DNA from: Coniella vitis | Taxonomy: Eukaryota; Ascomycota; Sordariomycetes; Diaporthales; Schizoparmaceae | Direction: 5' to 3' | Length of the DNA stretch: 64,000 nucleotides | Assembly (NCBI GenBank): GCA_011317545.1 | Contig: WUJK01000002.1 | Coordinates: 3,286,001-3,350,000, forward strand | Shown here: piece after piece, positions 33,659 through 45,876 of the stretch | How positions within the stretch are numbered: position 1 is the first letter of the stretch | Layout of the letters: each line of letters begins with the position of its first letter | Position numbers and translations under genes: made by a program | Notes under the pieces: model-generated | Databases searched by the model: none | The model's input: the letters and a program-made list of their open reading frames with translations, nothing else | What the model was told of the DNA's origin: nothing

Positions 33659-34582
33659 ATCTCAAGTCCGTCAGCATCCTCTGGAAGTATGGGACCTTGT
33701 GGCACGCCGGTGCTGGGAGATGACTCGGAATGATGATGTTGTTGGTTCCAAGAGCGGGAATCCTCATTGTGCAATGCAACAAGTGCAAACGCATACCAAC
33801 ACAACGCGAAACTCTAACAGCGTGGTCACTGTTGCTGGCTGCTTGCCGCTGCTTGCCGCTGCTTGCCAGCGCAAGTCCAGCCCCACTCCACTGCAAATGC
33901 CGAGCCAATGGGGAGTGCAGGCTCCTCATATGGGTGGCTGGGGCCCGCATTGCTGCCTAGCTCTGGGCTCTCTGGGCTGCCGGGCTGCCTATGTACTATG
34001 TAGGCTGGCAAAGTCCCAACATAGAAGCATGCACTGCAAAGCTATACTATTTATCTTTGATATCTTGGCAACGCAAAATTCAAAAAATACACAAGAACAT
34101 CGTTCAAGTTTACACACCACTGGGCTATATACTTGGCATTTTTCTAAATTTTATTCATTCCCTTTTTTGTCTTGTACTCCATGGGTAAAAAGAGTGAGTC
34201 GAGATCGACCTAACGTGTTTTTGTGTTGTAACCCTGGCTGATCGGCTGGTAGGCACTTGATTTTATTAACCCTCCCCTCTCCTCTCCACTGGCCATAGTC
34301 AGCTTCTCCTCTCCTTTTACCTCACCTTTTGCCCCAAATACATTGTCCGCCTGTCCACGCCGACTCCTGGCCGGTCCTCATTCAGCACCACGCCCTTCTC
34401 CAGCAATACTGCTCTGGCAGTAGTAGCTCGACGGTGCTGACCGTTTGCACTCAAGAGACCCCACAATGCTCTCTTGGGAGGTAGCCTCCGCAGGGAGTGT
34501 GGCCTTTGCAGACACGGCACCGTCAGCTGCGCCGTCCGAAGCCTCTCGCCAACACACTGCATTGCACGCTGCACTTATATAT
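33659..34582. other. Intergenic before the tandem repeat block
   Basis: Contains a short GCTTGCCGCT triplication (about 33841-33869), CTATGTACTATGTAG at 33989-34003, a run of CTCC-rich pyrimidines (about 34270-34325) and no gene. Confidence 0.5.
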
Positions 34583-35610
34583 CAGAGAGAGAGACTGGCT
34601 ATCCGCACTCTCAGCTAAGCAACAGAACGCTAGCTATTCTGAGCTGGGGGAGGCAGACACTGCCGGAACGTCGCTGCCCCTTTAGGGGAAGTGTGTTTCC
34701 TGTGGTTGCCTTGCCTTTGTTGATCCCGGTCGCTCTCGTCATATTGCAGCAGTCAAAGCAATTGCACGTCAGAGAAACTGGCTATCCGCACTCTCAGCTA
34801 AGCAACAGAACCGCTTGCTGTTCTGAGCTGGGGGAGGCAGGCACTACCGAAACGTCGTTACTCCTCTGCGGAACGTGTGTTCTCGGTGGTTGCCTTGCCT
34901 TTGTTGATCCCGGTCGCTCTCTTTATATCGCAGCGGGCAATGCAGTTGGACGGCAGAGAAACTGGTCATTCGCACTCTCAGCTAAGCAACAGAACTGCTT
35001 GCTGTTCTGAGCTAAGGGAGGCAGACACTTGCCATTGTTGAACCTGGTCGCTCTCGTCACCGCAACGAGCATTGCAGTTGCACGTCAGAGAAACTGGTCA
35101 TTCGCACTCTCAGCTAAACAACAGAACCGCTTGCGGTTCTGAGCTGGGGGAGGCAGACTTGCCATTGTTGAACCTGGTCGCTCTCGCCATCGCAACGAGC
35201 ATTGCAGTTGCACGTCAGAGAAACTGGTCATTCGCACTCTTAGCTAAACAACAGAACCACTTGCCGTTTCTGAGCTGGGGGAGGTAGACTTGCCTTTGTT
35301 GAACCTGGTCGCTCTCGTCATCGCAACGATCATTGCAGTTGCACGTCAGAGAAACTGGTCATTCGCACTCTCAGCTAAACAACAGAACCGCTTGCTGTTC
35401 TGAGCTGGGGGAGGCAGACTTGCCTTTGTTGAACCCGGTCGCACGTCAGAGAAACTGGTCATTCGCACTCTCAGCTAAACAACAGAGCTGCTTGCCGTTC
35501 TGTGCTGGGGGAGGCAGACACTACCGAAACGTCGCTGCTCCTGAGGAAAGTGTGTTTCCGGTGGTTGCCTTGCCTTTGTTGAACCCGGTCGCTCTCGTCG
35601 TGTCGTTGAG
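34583..35610. repeat. Seven-copy tandem repeat with conserved stem-loop
   Basis: Seven units share an anchor CAGAGAAACTGG starting at 34583 (a variant with extra GA), 34770, 34954, 35086, 35216, 35347 and 35447. Spacing is 187, 184, 132, 130, 131 and 100 bp. Each unit then has CTCAGCTAA, a hairpin beginning CAGAAC and ending TTCTG, and GAGCTGGGGGAGGCAGAC. In the best copy (35111-35146) the arms CAGCT/AGCTG and CAGAACCG/CGGTTCTG pair around a CTTG loop. Longer units also carry an ACGTCGCTGC segment missing from the 130-bp ones. No frame stays open across units, so it is unlikely to be coding. It ends about 250 bp upstream of the coiled-coil gene. Confidence 0.9.
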
Positions 35611-35863
35611 CCGACAGACACTGGAGAAGGCTCCTTTGGCTTGCCTGTTTTGCGCTGACTTCGTCAACTTGGTCGGCGTGGCATTCCGACTGTTAAGTGC
35701 CGATATTCGAGTCAAGGCTGCTCCACTTCTCACTCAAAAGCCTGGGCGGGCGGGTTCCTCTGTTGCTTGAACTGTATTACTACATGCAACTTTGGGGGCT
35801 TATAAATTTTTGAACAGTCAATGTGTCTGATATCTTTAATTGACAGGTCAAGAAGCGGCCGCC

Positions 35864-37089
35864 ATGGCTTCACAACCTTCCTCAACAGGCGTGCCTCCGC
35901 CACCTACGCTAGATATTCACAATGCCCCGGTTGTCGTTGGCTGGGCCGGCAGTGAAACCGAAAGCATCGGGGCCTCCTTGTCGTCAACGCCAGCGACAAT
36001 CGACATAGATTTTGATCCATCATGCGAGGCTTTCTCCTTAAGAATTCGTTTTGCTCTATTTGTACGTGGTTCGACGAAGGCAATGCCGGTATACCTCCTG
36101 GTCAACGCGCAGCAGATCAAATCTGTCAATGCTTCTGCACTGAAGATAGCAGAATCTGATGATCCCATATCAGATGATCGATCTCAGCACTTGGTGTTTT
36201 GTCTTGAGCGGCCTCCATTATTCATTACGCCGATCGAGGCTTTGCAACCAAAGGACAAGGCCCAGACCGCATTACTGAGGTCAATACGCTCAGCCGCCCG
36301 TGCGCATGAGATATCCATTACCATTCGACCTGATGTGTTGTCTCAGTTTCAAACTACAACACTTTGCAGTGCTACGTATCAAGATTTTATACCCAGCAAC
36401 CGCCTTGCAGACCTCTCTTCCTTGTACGGTGGTCGAGGCGGTAAAGTGGTGGAAAATGCAGCTTTTCCTGGGGCATCAGCTGAAGATCCTCCATCATACG
36501 GAGACAGTGGTGCACCGCCTGCCTTGGCCTCTGCTTCTCAGGGTAAGTGCAAACGAATGCTATCATATATCTATGCTGCGATGTTGACAACCCAACTCAA
36601 GAACCTGCTGAAACCCCGTCCAAGAAGCGTTGCCTCGACAGCCCTAATGACCAAAGTCTCGATGTCTCCCTCATTGAAGCCATCTGCAAGAAGATATGGA
36701 CTCAGCACTATAACAAATCACGGACTGAGCTCTCCATGTGTGAGGCTCGCATTGTGGACCGTTTGGAGAAGCGTCTGGAGGATCAAGTTTCTGCCTTGAC
36801 CGATGACTGCCAGGCTAAGCTTAGGACGCTCGAAGATCGAGTTCAAAGTCTTGAACAAGAGATGGGCAGACTAGACGATGCGTGCAATTCAGGGATAACC
36901 AGACTCGAGGAGCAGATTGAGAAGGTCAATGAGGATATTGGCTGGCGGGTGGATTCGGAAATCGAGGAACAGATTACTTCAGCGAAGATCGAATTAGAGG
37001 ACTTTGTCAAGGACGAGCTCAAGAATAGCGAAGATTCCCTAAAGGAGAAGCTTGCAGAAGCAAGCGTGTCTATAGTCTTTGACGACTAA
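35864..37089 (+). CDS. Coiled-coil protein of unknown function, fungal-restricted type
   Basis: Two exons: 35864-36542 and 36602-37089, giving 388 residues. The start at 35864 has a good context (GCCGCCATGG). The N-terminal half has a beta-rich region around LRIRFALFVRGSTKAMPVYL and PIEALQPKDKAQTALLRSIR, then SLYGGRGGK and a PPSYGD/PP motif. The C-terminal half (about residues 228-388) has KKR and long heptad-like helices rich in Glu, Asp and Lys. This layout recalls a rapidly evolving multicopy family I have seen in Hypocreales-type genomes, annotated only as hypothetical. The tandem repeat directly upstream may belong to its leader or promoter. Confidence 0.7.
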
Positions 37090-37746
37090 GAGAATGACAC
37101 TATGAAATACTAACCAGCGAGATATCAATTTTGAGTTACAGCGTTTTAGCTTGCCCATCTGCGCCGGGTAACAGCTTGGGATTCAACCCGGCTTATCTCG
37201 TCGATCGTGTTCCAAGTCGTGCAATCACAGCACTTTTGATTGCCTGCATTCCATTCCTTCGTACGTACATACGGCACAGCGCCAACGGCTCGATCCTGGG
37301 CCAAGCAATAGCAAGAGGTGGGTATGTGGTAAACTCGATCACAAATCAATGCAATGCACAGACAATCATGTCGTTCCTGGGCGCAGGATCACTAAACAGC
37401 AATCACCTCATAGCAGCCCGCTTTGATCAAGAAGCTCATGATTTGTTGACAAGGACGAATGCTTATAAATCCGCCTCACAGGTTGCTCCGGACGCGCTTC
37501 GTTGATGCTGTGATCGAAAGCACGTTTGACAAGTATGCATCAAGCGCATTGCCGCCGCCATAGCGATGACAAATCCAAGCACGTCCTGTCTGTCCGGCCT
37601 GTGACCGTTCTGCAAGATCTTAAGTAACCAACCCGCCTCTTACTTCACCTCACCGTCATATCTCGCTCTACTCGCAGCATCGTATCCCATTTTTGTCACC
37701 TGTCACTGTCTTTTCCACGAGGAACACCCTATCAACCCACGCAGAA
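37090..37746. other. Intergenic, 0.66 kb
   Basis: An open frame at 37131-37505 lacks any family resemblance and is probably chance. The right end is a pyrimidine-rich leader of the GAL80-like gene. Confidence 0.5.
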
Positions 37747-39115
37747 ATGACCGTCATCCGCCTCGGCATCATAGGCCTCTCCTCCTCCGCCGTCACCTCG
37801 TGGGCGAGCGCTGCTCATCTCCCTTACCTTCTCTCCCCGCGCGGCAAATCCAAATACGCCATCACCGCGCTGTGTAACTCTAGCGTCGACGCTGCCAAAG
37901 CCGCCATCCAGACGTACGGCCTTGATCCTACCACTACTCGGGCCTACGGTGATGCATCTGCCCTGGCCGCAGACCCAGACGTCGACTTGGTTGTCTGCTG
38001 CACTCGTGTTGATACGCACTATGCGCTGAGCAAGCCGAGCGTCGAGGCGGGGAAGCACGTCTTTGTGGAGTGGCCGTTGACGCATGATGTGAAGCTGTCG
38101 CGGGAGTTGGTTGCGCAGGCTGCCCAGGCCAGAGAGGGTAGGTCGGCGGAGAAGGGTGGGATCAGTGCTCCACGCACAGTGGTCGGGCTGCAAGGGCAGT
38201 TGACGCCCGTCGTAGCCAAGGTGAGGGCGCTGGTGCAAGAAGGAAGCCTGGGGAAGGTACTGAGCAGTGAGGTGCGGGCGTTCGGCGGGACGATTGATCG
38301 AGAGAAGGTCGCGGATGGGTTGGCGTACTTTGGGGACAGAAAGGTCGGAGGGAATGTGTTTATGATTGGCTTTGCTCATTGTGAGTTTTGCTTGCTTCTT
38401 TCTCTCCATTCAGGCTTCACCAGCAGACACAACTCCCACGCGAAAATTTGTCTTTTGCTCAGCCCGACGACCCTCTTATTATCAGAGTTCAAGGGGATCG
38501 CTAACCGGTAATCTGCCCACAGTATTCGACTACGTCCAGTCTGTCCTCGGCGAGGCAACAGACGTCCAATCACGCCTCCAGCTTCAACGGCCCCATCTCA
38601 AACTCGTGGACTCCTCCGGTGCCATCTCCAAGACCGTTCGCTCCGACGTCCCCGACCTCATCGCCGTGACCGCCTCCCTGACGCCGTCTCCGGCCATCGC
38701 GCACGGCGCCACACTGCAAGTTCGTTTCCGCCGCGGGCAGCCCTTTCGTGGCGAGCCGGAGCTGGCGTGGTGGATCAACTGCGAGCACGGCGAGATCCGC
38801 CTGATCTCGCCCAGCGGCTCCAGCTTACACGCCAACTCCTACTCAGAGCCCGTGACAATCGATGTGCACCGGTTCGACGTCCAGGGCCAAGACGGGAAGC
38901 AGGGCGAGGCTGTGAGCAGGGAGGAGTGGGAGTGGCTTGAGTGGCAGGAGGAGAACAAGTTGGCGTTTGTGGCGCGCAGTGTGGCGCAGGTGTATGACGA
39001 GTTTTATGCGCATGTTGTGGAGGGCAAGGAGAGACGGTATCCTGATTTTGCGGATGCACTGCGACGGCATGAGCAGTTGGCTTCTATTTTGGAAGGGTGG
39101 GAGCCTGTGGTGTAG
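37747..39115 (+). CDS. GAL80-like Gfo/Idh/MocA oxidoreductase family protein
   Basis: Two exons: 37747-38380 and 38523-39115, giving 408 residues. A Rossmann dinucleotide-binding start RLGIIGLS is followed by DVDLVVCCTRVDTHYAL and AGKHVFVEWPLTHDV, where typical dehydrogenases have the EKP motif. Here EWP replaces EKP, so the catalytic Lys position is not conserved. This is characteristic of the Gal80-type regulatory branch of fungi, which binds NAD(P) without obvious catalysis. GLQGQLTPVVAKVRALV and GGNVFMIGFAHLFDYVQ follow, the latter created by splicing. It may act as a regulator or a divergent oxidoreductase. No sugar-metabolism genes adjoin it. Confidence 0.85.
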
Positions 39116-39268
39116 AGTATTTGCGTGATGTTGTGGACTTATTCATACAGTGTCATCAAGCAGAGAGAACGCGGGCATCGACTGCCAGGCGCTTCAAAAG
39201 TTCCATCTACCGAGTTGGCGACCAAAAAGAATGACTGCACTGGTTAAATATGCACGCAACGGCGGGGG

Positions 39269-39288
39269 GTCTGTCTGTCTGTCTGTCT
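39269..39288. repeat. Tetranucleotide microsatellite (CTGT)n
   Basis: Short CTGT run downstream of the GAL80-like gene. Confidence 0.85.
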
Positions 39289-39414
39289 AAACGAGCTGAA
39301 AGATGAAAGGATTCATGTTCAGCTTACATTCATTGCTAATAAGCCATATATATACTGCTTGCGCCCTCCACCAAAAAAAAAAAATAAAAAATAAAAATAA
39401 AAATCAAGCATCAC

Positions 39415-39941
39415 GACAAGTACATGCGCGTCCTCGAAGGCCGCATCGAAATCACGCTAGACGGACAGAAGAGCATCGTGACAGCAGAGAGGCTGGTGAT
39501 GCTGGAGCAGACGACGCCGCCTGGCGATTACAACTCAAGGCGAGGTAAGCAAGATTGTGTCTTGTTGTTGTTGTTGTTGTTGTTGCTTACCATGAGCTGG
39601 AGAGGTGAGCCAACCTGGCATGTACACACAGGAGAAGAAGGCTTGCCCTTATTTGTACTTACTATGATATGAGTTGCTTAGGTTCTTTTGATGACTTGCT
39701 CTCCATTGGCGTGTAACCGAATATGGCGGCGCGTTTTGGCACACAATGAGAGTGTTTTACGATGGCGATATTTTCGCTCTCTGGTTGCCCTGGTGAGTTT
39801 TCCCCATCCTACAAGACGGTCTCTTGAGCGTTGGCAGGATTCATCTCTGGCTGACCAAGTGCTATCAAGTTTGTGGCTGTTTTTGGCGGTATCGCGAAGC
39901 TGTCTGCGCCAGCTAAACCGGATAAGCTCGAAGAGCAATGA
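39415..39941 (+). pseudogene. Decayed cupin-family gene fragment
   Basis: Pieces of a cupin-type protein survive without a coherent frame. MRVLEGRIEITLDGQK and VMLEQTTPPGDYNSR (39424-39541) look like a cupin strand pair. FWHTMRVFYDGDIFALWLPW lies at about 39738-39800. A possible C-terminus around KFVAVFGGIAKLSAP lies near 39868-39915, preceded in that frame by a TGA. A (TTG)n microsatellite (39562-39585) sits between the first two pieces. No start region with a conserved N-terminus is present. It is probably a truncated relic; an intact gene with unusual introns is less likely. Confidence 0.35.
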
Positions 39942-40676
39942 ATTTAATACAAGTGTTGTTCACTTTAAATTACGACGCTTTGACGTGCCAGGACGCCGTG
40001 TCGCCCACATCCCTTTTTCAAAGCACCCCCCTGTTCTCCAGCAGGATCTACACACTAAGTGGGAGGCCCTTGCAGACTGGGCCTGGCCCCTTTTGAGGCG
40101 CTGACAAGTTTGACAGGCGGCTTGGGCGAGTCAGAGTGTGTCGTGATGATGCCGTCTTCCGGTCTGTTGCGACTTTGCTGTGCATACATGGATGGGAAAC
40201 TTTGATGCAAATGCATATTCAGATATTACGTTCATGCATCTGTAGAGTGAAATCACATTCCCCTTCTCCTCGACTCTACCTCCCAAACGGAATCCTGCCC
40301 CCCAAGTAGCCGAGACCCACGAGCATCTGGAGACGCCCCCCCCCCCAAGCGCCACGCAGCCCCCAGTGGGACTTTGCGGAAGATATCAATCTAGATTATA
40401 CTGTTAGTATCGATGGAAGGCTAGCAGTCCATTGGCAAATAGATCGCCGCTACTTGTTACCCGCAAGCAAAGTGTCCCATCTCTTTGTTTATATGTTTAT
40501 TTCCTACAAGATATTTCCCGCCTTTACCGCAGCCACCCCCTCAAAGCCCGCTTCTCACCTCTTGTTATCGGAACTCGGAGTCTCGCTATCCTTGGGTCTT
40601 TTCCTCCGGGCTTGTTGTCCCAAAGTTCTAGGCCTTGCCACGTGGTTCTTCCCAGCGGCGGCTACCTTCACCCCTT

Positions 40677-40692
40677 TACTATGTACATAGTA
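40677..40692. repeat. Perfect 16-bp palindrome TACTATGTACATAGTA
   Basis: It reads identically on both strands and is the best example of a motif seen at least ten times in intergenic parts of this window. Confidence 0.8.
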
Positions 40693-41474
40693 CATAATAG
40701 TCGCTCCGAATTTTTGATAATCCACTCTACATGGTAGTTATCCCCGCTCTCGCCCCCCCTCCCCTTCTCTCGATACTGACGCCCGTTGGCTCGCTTGTGC
40801 GCTTCTCTCTTGCCTTCCAGTGATTGGTTGGCCAACAGGCAGGGGGCTGCGCAGACTATCTCAGTTACGTTATTGCTCGTATATGTTAGGGAGCACAACC
40901 TGCATATGCTATGCAGTATTTCGATTTGTGCTAGAGCGAGCAATTCGGCATTCCACACTATTTCTCTTCTTCCTCTCCCTCTTGCTCAACAAAAAAAAAA
41001 GAAGAAGAAGAGGGGAAAAAAAAAGAAAAGAAAGAGGTTCCTCCCCACCACTGCTGTGAATAAGCAGCCGGCCATCCATCGTGTGCGTAGAAATACTGGC
41101 TGCTGGGGGGGGGGCGTGGACGGGGCGTGCTCGTGCTCTGGCTGCTGGGGAGAACGAGTCTGCACCAAATTATCCGTAGAAGAAGGTCTGGCGTGAATAG
41201 ATGAAGGTGAAGCAGCAAAGAACCGCGACGAGGGTTCCTCTCGTTGCAACCGTCCAAGTGAGGAGAGGAGAGGGAAGGGGGGGGGGGTGGCCTGTTTGAC
41301 ATGTTTCAGCCAGCCAGCCACAGATATTTTTTTTTCCTTTCTGAACAAACAGGCGAGTTTGTTTCCGGATGCAGCAAAAAAGAGAGCCCCAACGCCAGAA
41401 GCCGGTCGTTGAATGACCCGCTTCACTAATACATAGTACAAGATGGTCTTTTGAATGGCCATTGCTTCCTCTGC

Positions 41475-41504
41475 TATCTATCTATCTATCTATCTATCTA
41501 TCCA
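41475..41504. repeat. Tetranucleotide microsatellite (TATC)n
   Basis: About seven TATC units in tandem. Confidence 0.9.
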
Positions 41505-42963
41505 TCCGCTGGACCGAACAGCACGGTAATGTCATGTTAGACTTGCCCGACCGTCTGCCTCGGTGTTTATGGTAACTATGATAAACTGTTTACTATCCCA
41601 CCAAGGCGAGTAGCACTCGAAGGAGGACCAAGAAGCAAGAACCAAGTTGTATCTGCAAAACCTCAAGCCCGCCCAAAGGGCCGCAACGCAACCTCTTCCA
41701 TATTCACAGAAAAACACACACACACACACACAAAAGCCCAAAAAAGGGTCGTGCGCCTGTCGCGCGCGCGCGCAGCAGCAGCAAAGTGGATGCGCACCCA
41801 CATGGACCAGGCCTGCAGAGCGTCGCAGTGGTCTCGATTTGACCCACTGTAGACTTGTTGTGAACTGCTTGCCTTTTGCAGAGAAATGTGAGGCGTGCCC
41901 AGTGGGCTCTATTTCCAAGCTCTGATGGGCAAGAAACATGGGAAGAAAAAGAAGGAGAAAAAAAATAGAGAAGAGGAGAAGACGAGAGGGGCAGAGTGGG
42001 AATTGTCAGGGGATGGAAATGGAAAGAACAAGATAAAAAAAAAAAGACAAAATTGGATTGAAACCAAGCAGAAAAAGGAAAAGAGAGAGAAAACAGAGAG
42101 AACAGGGACGAATAGTAGCAAAGAAAACAAGGAAGAAGCCGCGTTCATTCTCATTATTACTGCGTTTCATGGACTGGTTCGCGTCCATGATGTGGTGATT
42201 GATAAAATACGTTGTTGTTGTTGTTCCCTATCGTTTCATTCCGGGAGCCCAAACCAGCCCGATCCTGAGTGATTTTCTATTTCTCTCTCATTCTCTGTCA
42301 TTTTCTCTCATGTACACACCCAAAATATATATTGTGGAAAGTCGATCGCCCCTACTTATCGGCAGTGTCCCCCTGCAAGTCACCGTCACCCCGTCCAAGT
42401 CGTCCACAAGTCGACAACTCTTTTATCCTTTTGTTGGAGCGACTCCGACCTCGAGTACATCGTATACATATCTCACCCAGCCGAATGTGACTGATCACTT
42501 CTTCCCACGCCCCCCCTTGACGCCTTTTTACCCGGCAACGGCCACCCACCACCACCAACCAACCCAACCCAACCCAACCCGCCCAGCATCACACCCTCCA
42601 CCTCGACTCTGCCCGGAGAGTGGAGCCCTCCAAGAGGATACCCCGCAGACGAGGGCTGGCCTGCGCCAGGAACAGGATCGTCTTGCGACCGGGCAAAGCG
42701 TGCGCTCGCGTGTACAAGAGGGAGGGAGTGAATGAGTGAGAGAGCGAGCGTGTGCGTGCGCGCGCGTTATACTGCACGAGCGAGAGAGACAGAGGGGGCC
42801 GGGGCGAAAGAGAGGGATACAGCGGGTTGGTGTCCAAGGTCCCAGTTGAGAAAGGGAAAAAAGAGAGAGTGAGATTTGGTTGTGACACCGCCAGCCAAAC
42901 GCCGTCAAGCCAGAAGAAACCATACCGACCCTCGATCACGCACAGCAGGCAGAGGCACCCACC

Positions 42964-42997
42964 ACTCACTCACTCACTCACTCACTCACTCACTCAC
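42964..42997. repeat. Tetranucleotide microsatellite (CTCA)n
   Basis: Tandem CTCA units followed by CA/CGCA repeats, in the likely 5' leader of the methyltransferase gene. Confidence 0.9.
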
Positions 42998-43120
42998 ACT
43001 CACACACGCACGCACGCACATACACCACTTACCATCCAACCATTTCATACACCCCCCACGGAACGATACACAACAAACCGCAACAACAACGACAACAACG
43101 CCACCAGAGCCCAGTCAGCA

Positions 43121-45001
43121 ATGGACTCGGAAAGTCGAGAAAAGACGAGTTCAGACAGTTGCCAGAAGGAGGCGGCCAATCTACCGGAGCAAGGAAAGCT
43201 TGCGCTGGTCACGCTGCTCTGGCGAAGTACGGTAAGCCCCAAGCAGGAGTTTACTTTGTTGATCGTTTGTTCTTCTTGTCTTTGGCTCTCTTGTGTTTTC
43301 CCGCACTCCTCTCATGCCATCTTTCTGTTTTGGTCTTGTCTTGACTTGGCTTGGGTCTTTCTGTCACGAACTTTGTCGGCTGCTGGCTCCAGTAATCAAA
43401 CATAAGAGGGGAGGCTGTTTCCATCCCCAACTCTTGTGTGCTCACAACACACTCACTATACGAGTCATGGCGGCTGCTTCCATAGGTATAAGTCGGCCAT
43501 TATAACCATGATCTGTATACCGGCGCTTCTGTGATGGTTATTACGAGAGGTCAAGAACCTATTATAGGGTTGTACGACCTTTTTCTTTTTGCTTGCTTGA
43601 CGGGCCACAAGTCAATGATCTGACACATGTATACTGCACCGAAAGATGGGACCGTCTCTTTTCTCCTTGTCAGCCCTATTTACTACCCTGTCTACTGTTC
43701 ACTTTGCTTTTCCCCAAGCCCCACCCCCGATATGGAAAAGACAATCGTCATGAGAGAAGCCGCCCACTTGCCTCTCCTTGCTCAAGGCGAGAGATCGACA
43801 ATGCAGAGTGTTTTGTTGACACTGGGGAAAACCACAAAAAGCCCCAGTCTACTTACATCGTCACAACGTTTAAAAAGACACGGACTCTCTCCTCCTCCCC
43901 TACACAAAAGACATGTATACTACCCTGATGCAACACCTCTTCTTTCCCGTCCTTTGGATCCCACCATTCTCACAAGACTCCTTCTTTTTGTTCTTGACAA
44001 TAGGACGCCAAAGCACCCAATCCCATCCTCGGTTGTCCCTGGGCCCAGGAGACCTTTGACCGCTGCATCATCAGCCAAGACGAGCAATTCACAAGCCATG
44101 CGCGCCACGCCCGCTGGGTGCGCTACATGTGCAACCGCACCAAGACCATGGACAAGTGGTGCCAGCAGTTCATCGACAACCACGCCGGCGAGCCCGTCCA
44201 AGTGCTCAACCTGTGCTGCGGGCTCGACGCGCGGTGCCTGCGCATGCGCCGCAACCCGGCCACGGTGCGCTGGATCGACGTGGATATCCCGGCCATTGTC
44301 AACCTGCGGGAGCGTGTCATGATCTCCGGGTCGGGGGATTATAGTTTGCGGAACTTGTCCATCACGACCGATGGCTGGTATAGAGACAGTGAGTTTCCGT
44401 CCTACTCTTTCGGCACGCATCGAAAAGAAAGAAAAACAACCTTGGATTCTCATGCCTCCCTTCAATCGCGCCAGTCCCCGCCGACCGCAGAACCATGATC
44501 CTCTGCGAAAACTACCTCTACTACATGGACGCCGCCAAGGTCCAGAACATGATCCGCGATCTCGTCGACTACTTTGGCGCCGGCCAATTCGTCTTTGACA
44601 CCGCAGGCACGCTGACGGCCAAGTACCGGCCCGAAGCGACCAAGAAGCTCGCGCTGCAGCCGCGCTGGACCATCGACGACGTGCGCGGCATCGAAAGGTA
44701 CCACGGCGCGCTGAAGCTGACGGGCCGCGTGCGGTGGCAAGAGTACATGGGCAGCGACGGCCCCATGGGCCAGCACCTGCCGCCCGTGTTTGGGCCCTGG
44801 ACGACGGCGCTGCTGGCGCTGCGGCACTCGGCGGCGTTCAAGGACGTGCTGCAGGCGGTGCGCTTTGATTTTGGCCAGCGGGCGACGTCGGCGAGCAGCA
44901 GCGAGTTTACGCGCGCCAGTCTCGAGATGGAGTCGGCGTTTAGCGAGGCGGTTGCGTTGACGCCTGCGCAGTCGCGGACGGCGTTTTCGGAGGAGCCGTG
45001 A
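43121..45001 (+). CDS. LCM-family (leucine carboxyl methyltransferase type) SAM methyltransferase
   Basis: Three exons: 43121-43231, 44004-44388 and 44475-45001, giving 340 residues. Joining exons 1 and 2 gives ALVTLLWRSTDAKAPNPILG, the family N-terminus. The SAM pocket VLNLCCGLDARCLRM, the acidic strand RWIDVDIPAIV and MILCENYLYYMD (equivalent to the EGLLMYL strand of Ppm1) follow. The family ranges from PP2A methyltransferase to enzymes modifying small molecules. This one is shorter than tRNA-wybutosine enzymes and unlike canonical Ppm1, so a small-molecule or unknown substrate is more likely. The first intron is 772 nt, by far the longest in the window. Confidence 0.85.
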
Positions 45002-45876
45002 TGGGGGGTTCGTCTTCGGCAGGAAGCCCCTCGCAAGCGGGTGAAAAGAAAACGGTGACACTGGAAACAACAGCTACGCGGTAGAAAGGGGGAGAGCAGC
45101 AGCAGGAGGAGGGAGCAAGGGTCAGGAACTCTGGCGATATAACACTTGGGCCCAAAGGGGGCGGCAGCTTGGGCCCAGCCTGGGGCAACTCATGACTTGT
45201 GGTTTTTATGGATTCAGGTTGGACACGCTGATGTCGGAGTTGCTTGGGTCAAGGTTGTGTTTTCTTGGGTTTGTCATGTTTTGTTTTGTGTGGAGAAACG
45301 CGCCAGCCCGCCGAATGCAGGTCTTGTGATGTGCAATATATCGTGACTTCAGCGTACTGTACATAGTAAGCAGTGCAGCCGAACACAGCCTCCAGTGGCT
45401 GAAGGGTGGCTTGGGTCATCCATTTCAGTGGATTGGGATGCTTGACGTACATAGTACAGTCAGTATACTGCTCCCTGTGGACGACTGCGCTACAGTAGCT
45501 ACAATAGCGTTCCAGCGGGGTCGAGGCTGCTGTGTTAGCCGCCGTATCAGGCACTAATCGACTCTCTCCCCAGGCACTTGTTGCCAGCAGGTAGTGCAGC
45601 GCGCCTTGGTGATCCAGCGTTTGGCCTCATGCCGGTGATGGTTCAGCCTCCTTCTTTTTTGCCTCTGCTATTGTTGATGATGAGGATGGCGAGGGGGGTG
45701 ATGATCTCGAGATAACCTGTTGTGATCTTTTAGAAACTCAAGTACTAATCTCTCAATAGTCCTCTATTCTTAAAAGACCCAAGTCTACACAATGTGCGAA
45801 CATCAAACAGCCCGTCCCATTCACCCATTCTGAACTTGATAACCACCATCATCGCTCTCGCTCACTCTCTCTCTCT

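Larger units (their letters stand above)
39942..43120. other. Gene-poor, repeat-rich intergenic region (3.2 kb)
   Basis: No supported gene. It holds a perfect 16-bp palindrome (40677-40692), another TACATAGTAC (41430-41439), homopurine and poly-A stretches (about 40989-41035, 41936-42120), a (TATC)n run, and a long pyrimidine/CA-rich leader before the methyltransferase gene. Confidence 0.5.

Noticed and set aside
34474..35770. Open frames with repeated RETGHSHSQLNNR-type peptides
   Set aside because: They arise from the tandem DNA repeat and shift frame between units, so a repeat protein is not supported.
37131..37505. 124-codon forward frame
   Set aside because: No conserved motif, no favourable context and ordinary chance length. 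It is kept only as intergenic.
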